Shown here one piece after another: positions 1 through 9,079 of a stretch of 64,000 nt of DNA. The DNA comes from Hymenobacter terrenus (GTDB lineage: Bacteria > Bacteroidota > Bacteroidia > Cytophagales > Hymenobacteraceae): positions 1 through 64,000 of the forward strand of contig NZ_LATM01000002.1 of assembly GCF_000972495.1 (NCBI RefSeq). Reading direction: 5' to 3'. The notes beneath the pieces are model-generated. The model had not been told where the DNA came from. It ran no database searches and was given only the letters and a program-made list of their open reading frames with translations. The position numbers were made by a program, and so were the translations under genes. Every line of letters starts with the position of its first letter. Within the stretch, counting starts at the first letter, position 1.

Positions 1-348
1 CTGATGCTCTACTTCTGGTCGGCCTGGTAAATGGGAGGAGGTCAGACGCTACGGCACTTACAGTTGCAATCAGTCAACGTCTATCAGTCTAGCGACACAC
101 ACTGGAACAAAACAGGCTTCTTGGCAGGTATTGCTTAAATTGACTCTGCCTTGGCTACGCATAGTTGGCGAGGAAAATTGAAGTAGTAAAGGGCCAGAAG
201 CATCGTAGAGTGCTAAGAAGAGTTTACATAAGCAATACCACTAATTTGCGCGTGTTGGTTACGAATCAGCCCTATCTTTGCCTACCCAAGGTTTGGCTGC
301 AGCATGTCTGTCGCGGTAAAGCTTGGCTTACATTTTAGTAAAAAAATT
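1..348. other. Leader region upstream of the polysaccharide cluster
   Basis: No gene is convincing here. Bases 1-30 read in frame 1 as a short hydrophobic tail (ending FWSAW) followed by TAA, so they may be the last codons of an upstream gene, perhaps a membrane protein; this is only a guess. The rest has no coding look. It ends in a candidate promoter at 273-280. Confidence 0.3.
273..280 (+). promoter_or_regulatory. Candidate -7 element (TATCTTTG) for rfbF operon
   Basis: TATCTTTG matches the Bacteroidota -7 consensus TAnnTTTG exactly. The -33 side is poor: TTTG at 245-248 is about 24 bases upstream and TTG at 255-257 about 15 bases upstream, against the usual 19 or so. It lies about 70 bases before the first gene of the cluster and is the only good match in the leader. 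Confidence 0.45.
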
Positions 349-1122
349 GTGAAAGTTGTCATTCTCGCGGGTGGGCTTGGTACCCGCCTTTCAGAAGAAA
401 CCGTACTCAAGCCTAAGCCAATGGTAGAAATTGGTGATATGCCTATTTTGTGGCATATTATGAAGATATACTCGGCTCACGGATTTAATGACTTTGTTGT
501 CTGCCTCGGCTATAAGGGTTATGTAATCAAGGAGTATTTTGCTAACTACTTCTTACATAAATCCGACGTTACTATCAACTTAAAGGAGAACTCCTTGCAA
601 GTCCACGATAGCTACGCCGAACCCTGGACAATCACACTCGTCGATACTGGCTTAGAAACAATGACCGGCGGCCGTATCAAACGAGTCCAGCCACATTTGA
701 ACAATGAGCCGTTTCTCCTCACTTATGGCGATGGGGTATCAGACATTAACATCACAACTGAAGTAGCTTTTCACAAACGGCATGGCCGCTTATGTACCGT
801 TACAGCTGTGCAACCTAGTGGGCGTTTCGGAGCGCTCGACCTTGGTCCTGATGATACAATTCATTCGTTTGCTGAAAAACCGAAGGGCGATGGTGCTTGG
901 ATTAACGGTGGCTTTTTTGTGTGCGAGCCCGGTGTTCTTGATTATATAAAGGAAGGTGACTCCACGATTTGGGAGCGTGGCCCGATGGAGGGCATCGCTC
1001 GCGATGGTCAGATGCAAGCTTTCAAACACCACGGCTTTTGGAAGCCAATGGATACTTTACGCGACAAAGTAGAGCTAGATCAGAGTTGGACTTCTAATCA
1101 AGCACTTTGGAAAATATGGTAG
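349..1122 (+). CDS. rfbF: Glucose-1-phosphate cytidylyltransferase
   Basis: Makes CDP-D-glucose from glucose-1-phosphate and CTP, the entry step to CDP-3,6-dideoxyhexoses. The nucleotide-binding signature [11 protein letters not shown] and the downstream [16 protein letters not shown] block are those of RfbF/DdhA/AscA. I chose the GTG at 349, which gives 257 residues starting MKVVILAGG, the usual family length and N terminus; an ATG at 304 would add 15 residues with no family match. The stop overlaps the ATG of the next gene (rfbG), as in an operon. Family assignment is firm. Confidence 0.93.
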   Translation: MKVVILAGGLGTRLSEETVLKPKPMVEIGDMPILWHIMKIYSAHGFNDFVVCLGYKGYVIKEYFANYFLHKSDVTINLKENSLQVHDSYAEPWTITLVDTGLETMTGGRIKRVQPHLNNEPFLLTYGDGVSDINITTEVAFHKRHGRLCTVTAVQPSGRFGALDLGPDDTIHSFAEKPKGDGAWINGGFFVCEPGVLDYIKEGDSTIWERGPMEGIARDGQMQAFKHHGFWKPMDTLRDKVELDQSWTSNQALWKIW

Positions 1123-2234
1123 CGCCCTCGGCTTTCCCGGCCACTGGATTGACCGGGGCTTTATTGCGTGAAACTTACGCCGGAAAAAAAGTTTTTCTAA
1201 CGGGCCATACTGGTTTTAAAGGCTCTTGGTTGCTTTATTGGTTGCACTCTTTAGAAGCTGATGTTAAGGGATATGCCTTAGCTCCAGACGGTGACCCTAA
1301 CTTATATCAGCTATTGAACGGCGACAAGCTATGCGAATCGGTCATTGGAGACCTGAATGAACGCACTCGACTTGAAGAAGTACTGTTAGGCTTTCAGCCT
1401 GATTTTATTTTTCACCTTGCAGCACAACCCTTGGTGCGCCTGTCGTACAACATTCCAGTTGAAACTTTTGCTACGAATGCCATTGGCACGGCCAATCTCC
1501 TTGATGCGCTGCGTCGGTTAGCTAAGCCCTGTACTGTAGTGTTAGTTACAACTGATAAAGTATATGAAAACCAGGAGTGGGTCTATCCCTATCGTGAAAC
1601 GGACCGCCTAGGTGGTTACGACCCTTATAGCGCAAGCAAGGCCTGCGCAGAATTGGTAATTAACTGTTATACACAATCATTTTTTAATCCGCGTGACTAT
1701 TCACAACACCAGAAAGGCGTAGCTGTTGGTCGGGCTGGCAATGTGATAGGTGGCGGCGATTGGGCAAAGGACCGCATCATTCCGGATATTGTACGAGCGC
1801 TTAATGCTGGAAAACCTGTGCAGGTGCGCAACCCTGCTGCCGTGCGCCCCTGGCAGCACGTGCTGGAACCATTAGGAGGATACTTGCTGCTAGGAGCCCG
1901 TCTCGCAGCTGACCCTGTCCACTATAGTGGTGCCTGGAATTTTGGCCCGCACTTACAGGACACATTACCTGTAAGAGACTTGGCTGATACTGCTTTGCAA
2001 GCTTGGGGAGGCGGCAGCTACGAAATCCCCACCTTAGTAAGCCAACCGCACGAGGCTGGCTTATTGAAGCTTGATATTAGTAAATCCATCAATGAGCTAG
2101 GATGGGTTCCTCGCTACAGCGCAGTAGATTCTATTAATAGTACAATATCATGGTATAGGGCTTTAGGCAGTGGCCAGAATGCAGCCGAACTGGTAAGGGC
2201 AGACATTGAGGCATATTGTTCGCCGGGAGCATGA
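1116..2234 (+). CDS. rfbG: CDP-glucose 4,6-dehydratase
   Basis: Short-chain dehydrogenase that converts CDP-glucose to CDP-4-keto-6-deoxyglucose. The NAD-binding loop reads [10 protein letters not shown], followed by [10 protein letters not shown], the TTDKVYEN active-site segment and the [12 protein letters not shown] stretch holding the Tyr-x3-Lys pair. The length of 372 residues is usual for RfbG/DdhB. The start ATG lies inside the last codons of rfbF (ATGGTAG overlap), and its own stop overlaps the next start as ATGA, so the three genes are probably translated from one message. Confidence 0.93.
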   Translation: MVAPSAFPATGLTGALLRETYAGKKVFLTGHTGFKGSWLLYWLHSLEADVKGYALAPDGDPNLYQLLNGDKLCESVIGDLNERTRLEEVLLGFQPDFIFHLAAQPLVRLSYNIPVETFATNAIGTANLLDALRRLAKPCTVVLVTTDKVYENQEWVYPYRETDRLGGYDPYSASKACAELVINCYTQSFFNPRDYSQHQKGVAVGRAGNVIGGGDWAKDRIIPDIVRALNAGKPVQVRNPAAVRPWQHVLEPLGGYLLLGARLAADPVHYSGAWNFGPHLQDTLPVRDLADTALQAWGGGSYEIPTLVSQPHEAGLLKLDISKSINELGWVPRYSAVDSINSTISWYRALGSGQNAAELVRADIEAYCSPGA

Positions 2235-3151
2235 AGCCAAAGCGCGTTGTCCTAACAGGTGCTACCGGCTTTATTGGCTCTTACCTGGCTGAGGAATTGA
2301 TAGCAAAGGGCTACGAGGTAGTGGCTTTGCGACGGAAAAATTCCGACCTGTGGCGAGTGGTGTCTACTGCAGAGCAATTGCAGTGGATTGATACTGAGAA
2401 TCCAGGCTGGGAGCAACAGCTAGCGGATTACCAAGCAGAATGCTTAGTGCATTCTGCTTGGTTAGGAGTCGGTTTTGGTCAGCGCGATGATTGGCAAAGC
2501 CAACTCAGCAACCTTATATTTACTCAGCAACTAATACAGATAATGGCCGGTGGGCCATTGAAGAAAGTAATAGTATTAGGTTCACAAGCTGAATATGGCA
2601 GCTTTGAAGGTCGGATTGACGAAAACTACCCTGCTAACCCGACTATGGCTTATGGCGCGGTAAAACTGGCAACACTAGCAGTAGTGCGCGCATTTTGTCA
2701 AGCAAAGGAGATTGACTGGTACTGGCTCCGGGTTTTTGCAGTCTTTGGGCCGCGTGAAGACCCCAATTGGTTCGTTTCATTCGTAGCAAGTAGCTTTCTC
2801 AAGCACGAGTCCCCCGCTCTAACTAAGTGCGAGCAGCGATACGACTATCTATTTGCCAGTGACCTAGCACGAGCTATTATACAAACGCTTCCTGCCACCC
2901 AGGGTTTGAGTGGTGTCTACAATATTAGCGCTAATCGCTCCACTACACTCAAGCAAATCGTGGAAACCTTGCAAAAACTAGCTGGTGTGTCCACTACGGC
3001 AGATTTCGGTGCTATTCCTTATCGGCCAGGCCAGGTAATGCATATGGAGGGCGATTCTAGAAAGTTTGAGAGCGTGTTTGGTTCTATCGAACAAACGCCG
3101 CTACCTCTCGCACTGGCAGCTTGTCTTACCTTTGTTAAACAAGCAGGTTAA
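2231..3151 (+). CDS. NAD-dependent epimerase/reductase, YerF-like candidate
   Basis: Extended short-chain dehydrogenase with Rossmann motif GATGFIGSYLAEEL at the N terminus and YGAVKLATL providing the Tyr-x3-Lys pair near residue 145. The 306-residue start at 2231 overlaps the rfbG stop (ATGA). The family alone does not fix the substrate. Because it sits between rfbG and a YerE-like enzyme, I infer that it reduces the side-chain ketone of the branched CDP-sugar, as YerF does; an RfbJ-like 4-keto reductase is the main alternative. Confidence 0.7.
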   Translation: MKPKRVVLTGATGFIGSYLAEELIAKGYEVVALRRKNSDLWRVVSTAEQLQWIDTENPGWEQQLADYQAECLVHSAWLGVGFGQRDDWQSQLSNLIFTQQLIQIMAGGPLKKVIVLGSQAEYGSFEGRIDENYPANPTMAYGAVKLATLAVVRAFCQAKEIDWYWLRVFAVFGPREDPNWFVSFVASSFLKHESPALTKCEQRYDYLFASDLARAIIQTLPATQGLSGVYNISANRSTTLKQIVETLQKLAGVSTTADFGAIPYRPGQVMHMEGDSRKFESVFGSIEQTPLPLALAACLTFVKQAG

Positions 3152-3180
3152 GCTGGCTATCATGCCTCCCATTTAAATTT

Positions 3181-4911
3181 ATGAAAGCATCCGATTATAT
3201 TGCACAATTTTTAGAGGCGCAGGGCGTCACTACTGTATTTGAAATGTCGGGGGGCATGATTACTCACATGCTCGACTCACTACATCAGCTTACTTCTATT
3301 GATATTGTCAGTATGCACCATGAGCAGTCGGCTGCTTTTGCTGCCGATGCTTATGGTAGGGTAACAGGTGTACCGGGTGTCGCCATGGCCACCAGTGGCC
3401 CAGGTGCTACCAACCTGCTCACAGGAATTGCCTCATGCTATTTTGATACTACTCCAGGTATTTTTATTACAGGTCAGGTCAATACATTTGAATTAAAGGG
3501 CGACCGGTCCATTCGCCAGCTTGGCTTTCAAGAAACTGATATTGTCAGCATGGCGCGGCCAGTTTGCAAGGCCTGCTTTGAGGTGCGTGATTCCTTGGAA
3601 TTACCCCAAGTACTGGAAGATGCTTTTCGCATTGCTTTGGAAGGTCGCCAAGGTCCAGTGTTGATTGATATTCCGATGAATGTGCAACGAGGCGACATTC
3701 CTACGCCAGAAGCCATTATCAGAGTACCACGCCAGCGCATTGCGCACGAGCTTACTGCGGCTTTATTTAAGGAGTTGGCACAAGCACTCTCTGCTGCCCA
3801 CCGCCCTCTTATCTTGGTTGGGCGTGGAGTCCGCGCTGCCTTTGTAGTAGAAGAATTTCGGTGTTTTACCCATCTAGTACAGGTTCCCGTGGTTGCCTCA
3901 CTACTAGCTGTTGATGCTATGGCCTACAACGACCCATTGCGAGTGGGATATATTGGGTCTTATGGCAACCGCTGGGCCAATATGGCACTTGGTAAATCCG
4001 ATTTTATTTTGGTCTTGGGAGCCCGCCTTGACATTCGCCAAACTGGGGCTGATACAGTATATTTTCAGGAAGGGCGTACTATATACCATGTTGATTGTGA
4101 TCCAGGTGAAATAAATAACCGTGTGAAAGGTTGCCGGCCTGTGGTAGCCGACCTAGCTGACTTTTTTAAGTTAGCTAGCTGCTATTATAATGTCGATGAT
4201 TTTAGCCCCCGTACTGAGTGGCAAGCTACATTGCGGGACTTGCAAATTGAATGGGCCGATACCAAAGAACAACCTGATGTGGTAGGTATCAACCCTAATA
4301 AATTTATGCATAGCCTTACGAAAGGTATTGGTCAGAAAGCCATAGGTTATGTAGCTGATGTAGGTAACCACCAACAGTGGGCTGCCCAAAGTGCAGAGTT
4401 GGGACCGAAGCAATTGTTTTTGACCTCGGCAGGGCTGGGCAGTATGGGTTATGCTTTGCCGGCTGCGATAGGAATGTGCTTTGGTTCGGGACGTCAGCCA
4501 GTAGTAATGATTGCGGGTGATGGTGGCTTTCAGATGAATATACAGGAGTTACAAACAATTGCCCATCATAAGTTGCCCATTAAGCTAGTCGTGCTGAATA
4601 ATAATTGCCTGGGCATGATTCGTCAATTTCAAGATTCCTATTTTGAGGGTCGTTATCAGAGCACATTTTGGGGATATAGTGCCCCCGACTTCGTTGAAAT
4701 TGCCGCTGCCTATGGTATTCCGGCTTTAACAGTGAGTGAATCTGATGGCTTGGATGAGGCAGTTGCTTGGCTCTGGCAAGACCCTGAACAACCAGCTTTG
4801 CTTCAGGTGATGGTCGATTCGCATACCAACTGTTATCCAAAACTTGCGTTTGGTCGGCCTATCACCGAAATGGAGCCATTCGCCAAGCCCCTTGAAATGG
4901 AGGGAACATAA
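3181..4911 (+). CDS. ThDP-dependent enzyme of acetolactate-synthase fold, YerE-like
   Basis: A 576-residue protein with the full acetolactate synthase layout: N-terminal PYR domain with catalytic Glu48 in MHHEQSAAF, SGPGATNL loop, central domain, and C-terminal PP domain with ThDP motif GDGGFQMN at about residues 446-453 and the closing NNNCLG. Ordinary biosynthetic AHAS large subunits have the same fold, so the fold alone does not separate them. Its place among CDP-sugar genes, and the absence of ilvN, ilvC or ilvD nearby, point to YerE. YerE is a ThDP flavoenzyme of similar size that transfers a two-carbon unit from pyruvate to C4 of CDP-4-keto-3,6-dideoxyglucose. Specific function is inferred. 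Confidence 0.75.
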   Translation: MKASDYIAQFLEAQGVTTVFEMSGGMITHMLDSLHQLTSIDIVSMHHEQSAAFAADAYGRVTGVPGVAMATSGPGATNLLTGIASCYFDTTPGIFITGQVNTFELKGDRSIRQLGFQETDIVSMARPVCKACFEVRDSLELPQVLEDAFRIALEGRQGPVLIDIPMNVQRGDIPTPEAIIRVPRQRIAHELTAALFKELAQALSAAHRPLILVGRGVRAAFVVEEFRCFTHLVQVPVVASLLAVDAMAYNDPLRVGYIGSYGNRWANMALGKSDFILVLGARLDIRQTGADTVYFQEGRTIYHVDCDPGEINNRVKGCRPVVADLADFFKLASCYYNVDDFSPRTEWQATLRDLQIEWADTKEQPDVVGINPNKFMHSLTKGIGQKAIGYVADVGNHQQWAAQSAELGPKQLFLTSAGLGSMGYALPAAIGMCFGSGRQPVVMIAGDGGFQMNIQELQTIAHHKLPIKLVVLNNNCLGMIRQFQDSYFEGRYQSTFWGYSAPDFVEIAAAYGIPALTVSESDGLDEAVAWLWQDPEQPALLQVMVDSHTNCYPKLAFGRPITEMEPFAKPLEMEGT

Positions 4912-4920
4912 ACCAACCAG

Positions 4921-4952
4921 TTTTCAGGTTCCTAAAGTCCACCATACCTTTG
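4921..4952 (+). promoter_or_regulatory. Candidate promoter for rfbH (TTTTC-N19-TACCTTTG)
   Basis: TACCTTTG at 4945-4952 matches the Bacteroidota -7 consensus, and TTTTC at 4921-4925 stands 19 bases upstream in the -33 position. The rfbH start is 22 bases further on. This would allow rfbH to be transcribed separately from the four genes before it. Confidence 0.5.
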
Positions 4953-4974
4953 TCGCTGCCTATGCAGCCCTCTT

Positions 4975-6303
4975 ATGTATAAAATCGACCAGAAGTACAA
5001 GAATATCAATCAGGAATTAGAGGCTCATCTCGAAAAAGCCATCCTGCCTAATGTTAGCAAAACCATTATCCCAGGACAAGATTATATCCCGGTGACTGGT
5101 AAGGTAATCGACACAGATGACCTCATGTTTGGTGTCGATGCTACTATAGATGGCTGGCTCACCACTGGCCGCTTCGGTCCTAAATTCGAACAGAAATTAG
5201 CTAAGTGGTTTGGATGCAAGTCATCTATTGTGGTTAATTCTGGCTCGTCAGCTAATCTGGTTGCTTTTTATACCCTCACCTCGCCCAAACTTGGCGACCG
5301 TGCTATCAAACCCGGCGATGAGGTAATAACTGTAGCTGCTGGCTTCCCAACCACGGTCAACCCCATGATTCAGTTTGGGTGCGTGCCAGTGTTTATCGAT
5401 GTGGACATTCCCACCTATAACATAAAGGCTGAGCTACTTGAAGAGGCCATAACACCCAAAACAAAAGCCATTATGATGGCTCATACTTTGGGTAATCCTT
5501 TCAATGTTGAAGAGGTAATGCGGGTGGCTAAAAAGTATAATCTTTGGGTAATTGAAGACGATTGTGACTCGTTGGGAGCTACATTTAACGGACAGAAAAC
5601 CGGTACATTTGGTGACCTCGCCACCCTCTCCTTCTACCCTGCTCATCATATCACAATGGGAGAGGGCGGCGCTGTACTCATCAATAATATCCGTCTGAAA
5701 ATGATTGCGGAGAGCTTCCGCGATTGGGGGCGAGACTGTTACTGTGAGCCCGGTAAAGACAATACATGCAACAAGCGTTTCTGCTGGCAACTAGGCGAAC
5801 TACCCTATGGTTACGACCATAAGTATACCTATTCACACATCGGTTTCAACCTAAAGGTAACCGATATGCAAGCAGCTATTGGCCTTAGCCAACTCAATAA
5901 AGCAGATTTCTTTGTGCAGCGTCGGCGCGAAAATCACGCCCTGCTCTACCAGAAGCTGAAGCGCTTCGAGGAGCACTTTATCCTGCCCGAGGCCACTCCC
6001 GGCGCCGACCCGAGCTGGTTCGGCTTTCTAATTACATTGCGCGACGACAGCCCTATTAACCGCGCCGAGTTGGTAGAGCACCTAGAAGCGAACAAAATCG
6101 GTACCCGGCTGCTGTTTGCTGGCAACTTGTTACGGCAGCCTGCCTACGTCGGCATTGAACACCGCGTGGTAGGCGACCTCACCAACACGGACACAGTGAT
6201 GAACCGCTCGTTCTGGTTAGGCGTGTGGCCAGGCCTACATGAGGAACACTACGACTATATCGTGGAGGTGCTGCAAAATTATCTGGCCGCATTGCTCTAC
6301 TAA
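4975..6303 (+). CDS. rfbH: CDP-4-keto-6-deoxyglucose 3-dehydrase (E1, [2Fe-2S])
   Basis: PMP-dependent, iron-sulfur enzyme that removes the C3 hydroxyl to give CDP-4-keto-3,6-dideoxyglucose. It has the aminotransferase fold, but the PLP lysine is replaced by histidine in [14 protein letters not shown] (His224/225), the hallmark of this dehydrase. Cys197, Cys255, Cys257 and Cys265 reproduce the family spacing C-x57-C-x1-C-x7-C for the [2Fe-2S] cluster. The length, 442 residues, is normal. The reductase partner E3 (DdhD/AscD/RfbI type) is not in this window and must be supplied from elsewhere. Confidence 0.95.
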   Translation: MYKIDQKYKNINQELEAHLEKAILPNVSKTIIPGQDYIPVTGKVIDTDDLMFGVDATIDGWLTTGRFGPKFEQKLAKWFGCKSSIVVNSGSSANLVAFYTLTSPKLGDRAIKPGDEVITVAAGFPTTVNPMIQFGCVPVFIDVDIPTYNIKAELLEEAITPKTKAIMMAHTLGNPFNVEEVMRVAKKYNLWVIEDDCDSLGATFNGQKTGTFGDLATLSFYPAHHITMGEGGAVLINNIRLKMIAESFRDWGRDCYCEPGKDNTCNKRFCWQLGELPYGYDHKYTYSHIGFNLKVTDMQAAIGLSQLNKADFFVQRRRENHALLYQKLKRFEEHFILPEATPGADPSWFGFLITLRDDSPINRAELVEHLEANKIGTRLLFAGNLLRQPAYVGIEHRVVGDLTNTDTVMNRSFWLGVWPGLHEEHYDYIVEVLQNYLAALLY

Positions 6304-6327
6304 GGTAGTGTACTATTTGTTGCCGCT

Positions 6328-7323
6328 ATGTTCACTGTTGTTATTCCTGCTTTCAATCGTCCAGAGTTGTTGCGTAACGCACTAACTAGCGTAGCTGCTC
6401 AAACTCGTACTGATTTAATTACGCGAATATTGGTTTCAGAAAACGGCCTGAATCGTAATTCCGAGGCCGTATGCCAAGAATTTCCTGAATTGCCTGTGGA
6501 GTATGTATTTCAAGATGTACAATTGCCAGTACTTAAGCATTTGAAATGGATACTAAGCCAGACGCACAAGGGATATGTGGCCATGCTATGCGATGACGAT
6601 TGGTGGGATATGCATCATTTAGAAATGGCTCAAAATGCATTATCTGCATATCCAGAGAGTATAGCATATTTTAGTAATTACATGGCATCGTATGGAATTT
6701 CTTCATTAAGAGGGATGGAGAATTATCGAGCGAAAGCGATGAGCCTTGGTAAGGTCGGGTTCAAGAATTCAGGGCTAAATACCTATAATACTAGCGATGT
6801 TTTTAATTTAAGTGTATTGTTTACGCTGTTTCACTATTCTTCTTTGGTGTGTGAAGGGAGCGTTCTTCAGAAGTCAGTTGGTATTCTTGATGAGGTTCAC
6901 CCAACTCAATCAGATAGACTTTTGTATCCGGTGATTTCATGCTATGGCACTATTGTATTTAATCCTCTTACTACAGCAATTATTCTTATTCATAGTGGAC
7001 AAGATTCGCACACATATGGTAGCGTTGAATGGGAAGCGGAGCGCCAAAACGGCTCTTTGAAATTAATGGAATTAGCAAAAAGACAGGGTATAGACGTGGC
7101 TGAAGGAATCAATAATTTGTATAAACATGCTGATGCTCATGATAAAGAAATTATAGAAACCGATATTAAAATGAATTTTCACCAATTAGACAAGGCTGCA
7201 TGGTTCGATGGATATGATATTTTGCGCAGGAAAAAGAATAAGGAATTTATGCTAAAAGCTGTGCGATATTTGCGAGAAGGAAGATTATTTACTATTGCAA
7301 AAAAAATCGCGAGGAGAATTTAG
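6328..7323 (+). CDS. Family 2 glycosyltransferase
   Basis: Begins with the GT2 strand FTVVIPAFNRPELLRNAL and has the DxD-like segment CDDDWW near residues 90-95, so it should be a GT-A inverting transferase acting on the cytoplasmic side. Donor and acceptor cannot be told. The gene is visibly more AT-rich than rfbH before it and fcl after it, with many AAT, ATT and TTA codons, which suggests a separate origin. The C-terminal third has no motif I recognise. Confidence 0.8.
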   Translation: MFTVVIPAFNRPELLRNALTSVAAQTRTDLITRILVSENGLNRNSEAVCQEFPELPVEYVFQDVQLPVLKHLKWILSQTHKGYVAMLCDDDWWDMHHLEMAQNALSAYPESIAYFSNYMASYGISSLRGMENYRAKAMSLGKVGFKNSGLNTYNTSDVFNLSVLFTLFHYSSLVCEGSVLQKSVGILDEVHPTQSDRLLYPVISCYGTIVFNPLTTAIILIHSGQDSHTYGSVEWEAERQNGSLKLMELAKRQGIDVAEGINNLYKHADAHDKEIIETDIKMNFHQLDKAAWFDGYDILRRKKNKEFMLKAVRYLREGRLFTIAKKIARRI

Positions 7324-7336
7324 TATTGATATTAGG

Positions 7337-7507
7337 ATGCTGCCGGAGCCAACCGGGCAGGGATTGTGGAAACAGCCAGCACTAATCCAGCAAGTGCGGA
7401 CTAAGGTGTTGGCTGCGCTGGGGCCGACGCGCACCTCCGCTATTCGCAAGATTTACGCCGCATGGGCGGCGTGGGGTTCCGGCGCGTCGCCAACGAGGCC
7501 GAAGTAG
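7337..7507 (+). pseudogene. Possible C-terminal remnant of a glycosyltransferase
   Basis: A 56-codon open frame rich in Arg, Lys, Ala and Trp, with stretches such as LIQQVRTKVLAALGP and SAIRKIYAAW that look like the basic, amphipathic tail of a membrane-associated glycosyltransferase. Base composition jumps from the AT-rich gene before it to GC-rich here, so it is not an extension of that gene. No start, full domain or partner is present; it may be chance. Confidence 0.3.
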
Positions 7508-7701
7508 ATGATTGTTTAGCAGAATAGTCTGTATGCCTACGTTATGTGGGATGTATTTGCAAAACTAGCCAGTTTATTTAGCTAAGTAACAAATTGCTTT
7601 CGTACGGGAATCGAGACAGTCGTACTCCGCCAGCGACTGGTATGTATGATAGGTGAAAACTAATGAGTTGTTGCAAGTCAAATCCAAATTAACAATTGAG
7701 A

Positions 7702-7965
7702 ATGGCCTTTCTTGACCAGTGGCGGAACAATGATTTGACAACTGACCGTGATGGTTTCGTGAACGTCATTACAGCGTTGGATAAGGCCGCCGATAGGGAA
7801 TGTACCCACTATTTTGTGCAGAAATACTTTATACTGCTAGACTGGCTGAACTTGCTATTGTTTTACCGTGCTGGGCTGGTGGGCTCGCGTAATAAATTGT
7901 ACTGGTGGCGGATGCGACTGCAGAACAAGTATCCCAGCGACTCCACGCTGTCACCATTGTCTTGA
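7702..7965 (+). pseudogene. C-terminal fragment, probably of a glycosyltransferase
   Basis: An 87-codon frame whose protein (for example HYFVQKYFILLDWLNLLLF and LYWWRMRLQNKY) resembles the C-terminal part of Bacteroidota GT2-type glycosyltransferases and lacks any catalytic domain. No in-frame coding sequence continues upstream. With the fragment at 7337-7507 it suggests that one or more transferase genes decayed between the CDP-sugar block and fcl. A small free-standing protein cannot be excluded. Confidence 0.4.
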
Positions 7966-8047
7966 GCAGCGGTACACGGCTTACTGTTTGGGCGATATAT
8001 GGGCGCGGTATCGCAGGCCCCAACTGCAAAATTAGTCGGTGCCAACC

Positions 8048-8055
8048 TACCTTTG
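8048..8055 (+). promoter_or_regulatory. Candidate -7 element (TACCTTTG) for fcl
   Basis: Exact match to TAnnTTTG, 33 bases before the fcl ATG. No convincing TTG stands 19 bases upstream. It follows the decayed stretch and would start a second transcription unit in the cluster. Confidence 0.45.
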
Positions 8056-8088
8056 TGGTCTGCAGAGCTTTCTAAGTAGTTTTATTAA

Positions 8089-9036
8089 ATGAATCTGAAC
8101 GATAAAATATACATTGCCGGGCATCGCGGCATGGTCGGTTCGGCCATGATGCGCCGGCTGGAGCAGGCTGGTTTCACCAATTTGCTCGTGCGTACGTCGG
8201 CCGAGCTGGACCTGCGCGACCAGGCCGCCGTGCGGGCTTTCTTTGAGGAAAACCAGCCCGATTGCGTTGTGCTGGCTGCCGCCTTGGTTGGCGGTATTCA
8301 TGCCAATAATACCTATCGCGCCGATTTCATCTATTCTAACCTGATGATTCAGTGCAACGTCATTCAGCAGGCGCACGAATCGAGGGTGAAGAAGCTGCTG
8401 CTGTTGGGTTCGTCGTGCATCTATCCTAAAATGGCGCCCCAGCCCATTCGTGAGGAATACCTGCTGACGGGCTTGCTCGAACCAACCAACGAGCCCTACG
8501 CCATCGCCAAAATCGCGGGGGTGAAAATGTGCGACGCCTACCGCTCGCAGTTTGGCTCGAACTTCATCTCGGTCATGCCTACCAACCTCTACGGGCCCAA
8601 TGATAATTACGACCTGAACAATTCCCACGTGCTGCCGGCTTTGATTCGCAAGTTCCACGACGCGCATCTGCAGCAGTTGCCCGAAGTAGAGGTGTGGGGC
8701 ACTGGTACCCCCCGGCGCGAGTTCATGCATGTCGACGATTTGGCCGATGCCTGCTATTTCCTGCTTGAGAACTACAACGAGCCCGGCCCCATCAACGTGG
8801 GCATTGGTACCGATATCAGCATCGGCGAGTTGGCCCATTTAGTGGCTGATGTAGTTGGTTATCAAGGAAGTATTTGCTTTAATGCTGACATGCCTGATGG
8901 TACCCCCCGCAAGCTGATGGACAGCAGCAAGCTGGCGAACCTGGGCTGGCGGGCCAGCACCAACCTGGCCACTGGATTGCAAACGGTCTATCAGGACTTC
9001 CTGGCCGGCGCGGGCAAAAACCTTCATTTAGCGTAG
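8089..9036 (+). CDS. fcl: GDP-L-fucose synthase
   Basis: Bifunctional 3,5-epimerase and 4-reductase that turns GDP-4-keto-6-deoxymannose into GDP-L-fucose with NADPH. NADP loop GHRGMVGSA, catalytic triad Ser108 (in GSSCIYP), Tyr137 and Lys141 (PYAIAK), plus the epimerase pair Cys110 and His180 (NNSHVLP) are all present. At 315 residues it is full length. Its partner gmd is in the same cluster but almost 5 kb downstream, and a GT10 fucosyltransferase follows directly, so the product is presumably used in this glycan. Confidence 0.96.
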   Translation: MNLNDKIYIAGHRGMVGSAMMRRLEQAGFTNLLVRTSAELDLRDQAAVRAFFEENQPDCVVLAAALVGGIHANNTYRADFIYSNLMIQCNVIQQAHESRVKKLLLLGSSCIYPKMAPQPIREEYLLTGLLEPTNEPYAIAKIAGVKMCDAYRSQFGSNFISVMPTNLYGPNDNYDLNNSHVLPALIRKFHDAHLQQLPEVEVWGTGTPRREFMHVDDLADACYFLLENYNEPGPINVGIGTDISIGELAHLVADVVGYQGSICFNADMPDGTPRKLMDSSKLANLGWRASTNLATGLQTVYQDFLAGAGKNLHLA

Positions 9037-9079
9037 CCTCAACCGGCAGCCCGCTATTTTAATATAAGGCCTGTTTACC

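Noticed and set aside
3181..4911. Housekeeping acetolactate synthase large subunit (ilvB)
   Set aside because: The fold is the same, but the gene is embedded among CDP-sugar genes with no ilvN, ilvC or ilvD nearby; a YerE-like role explains the context better, though not proven.
8047..8838. 263-codon minus-strand frame opposite fcl
   Set aside because: Shadow of fcl, which has every catalytic residue.
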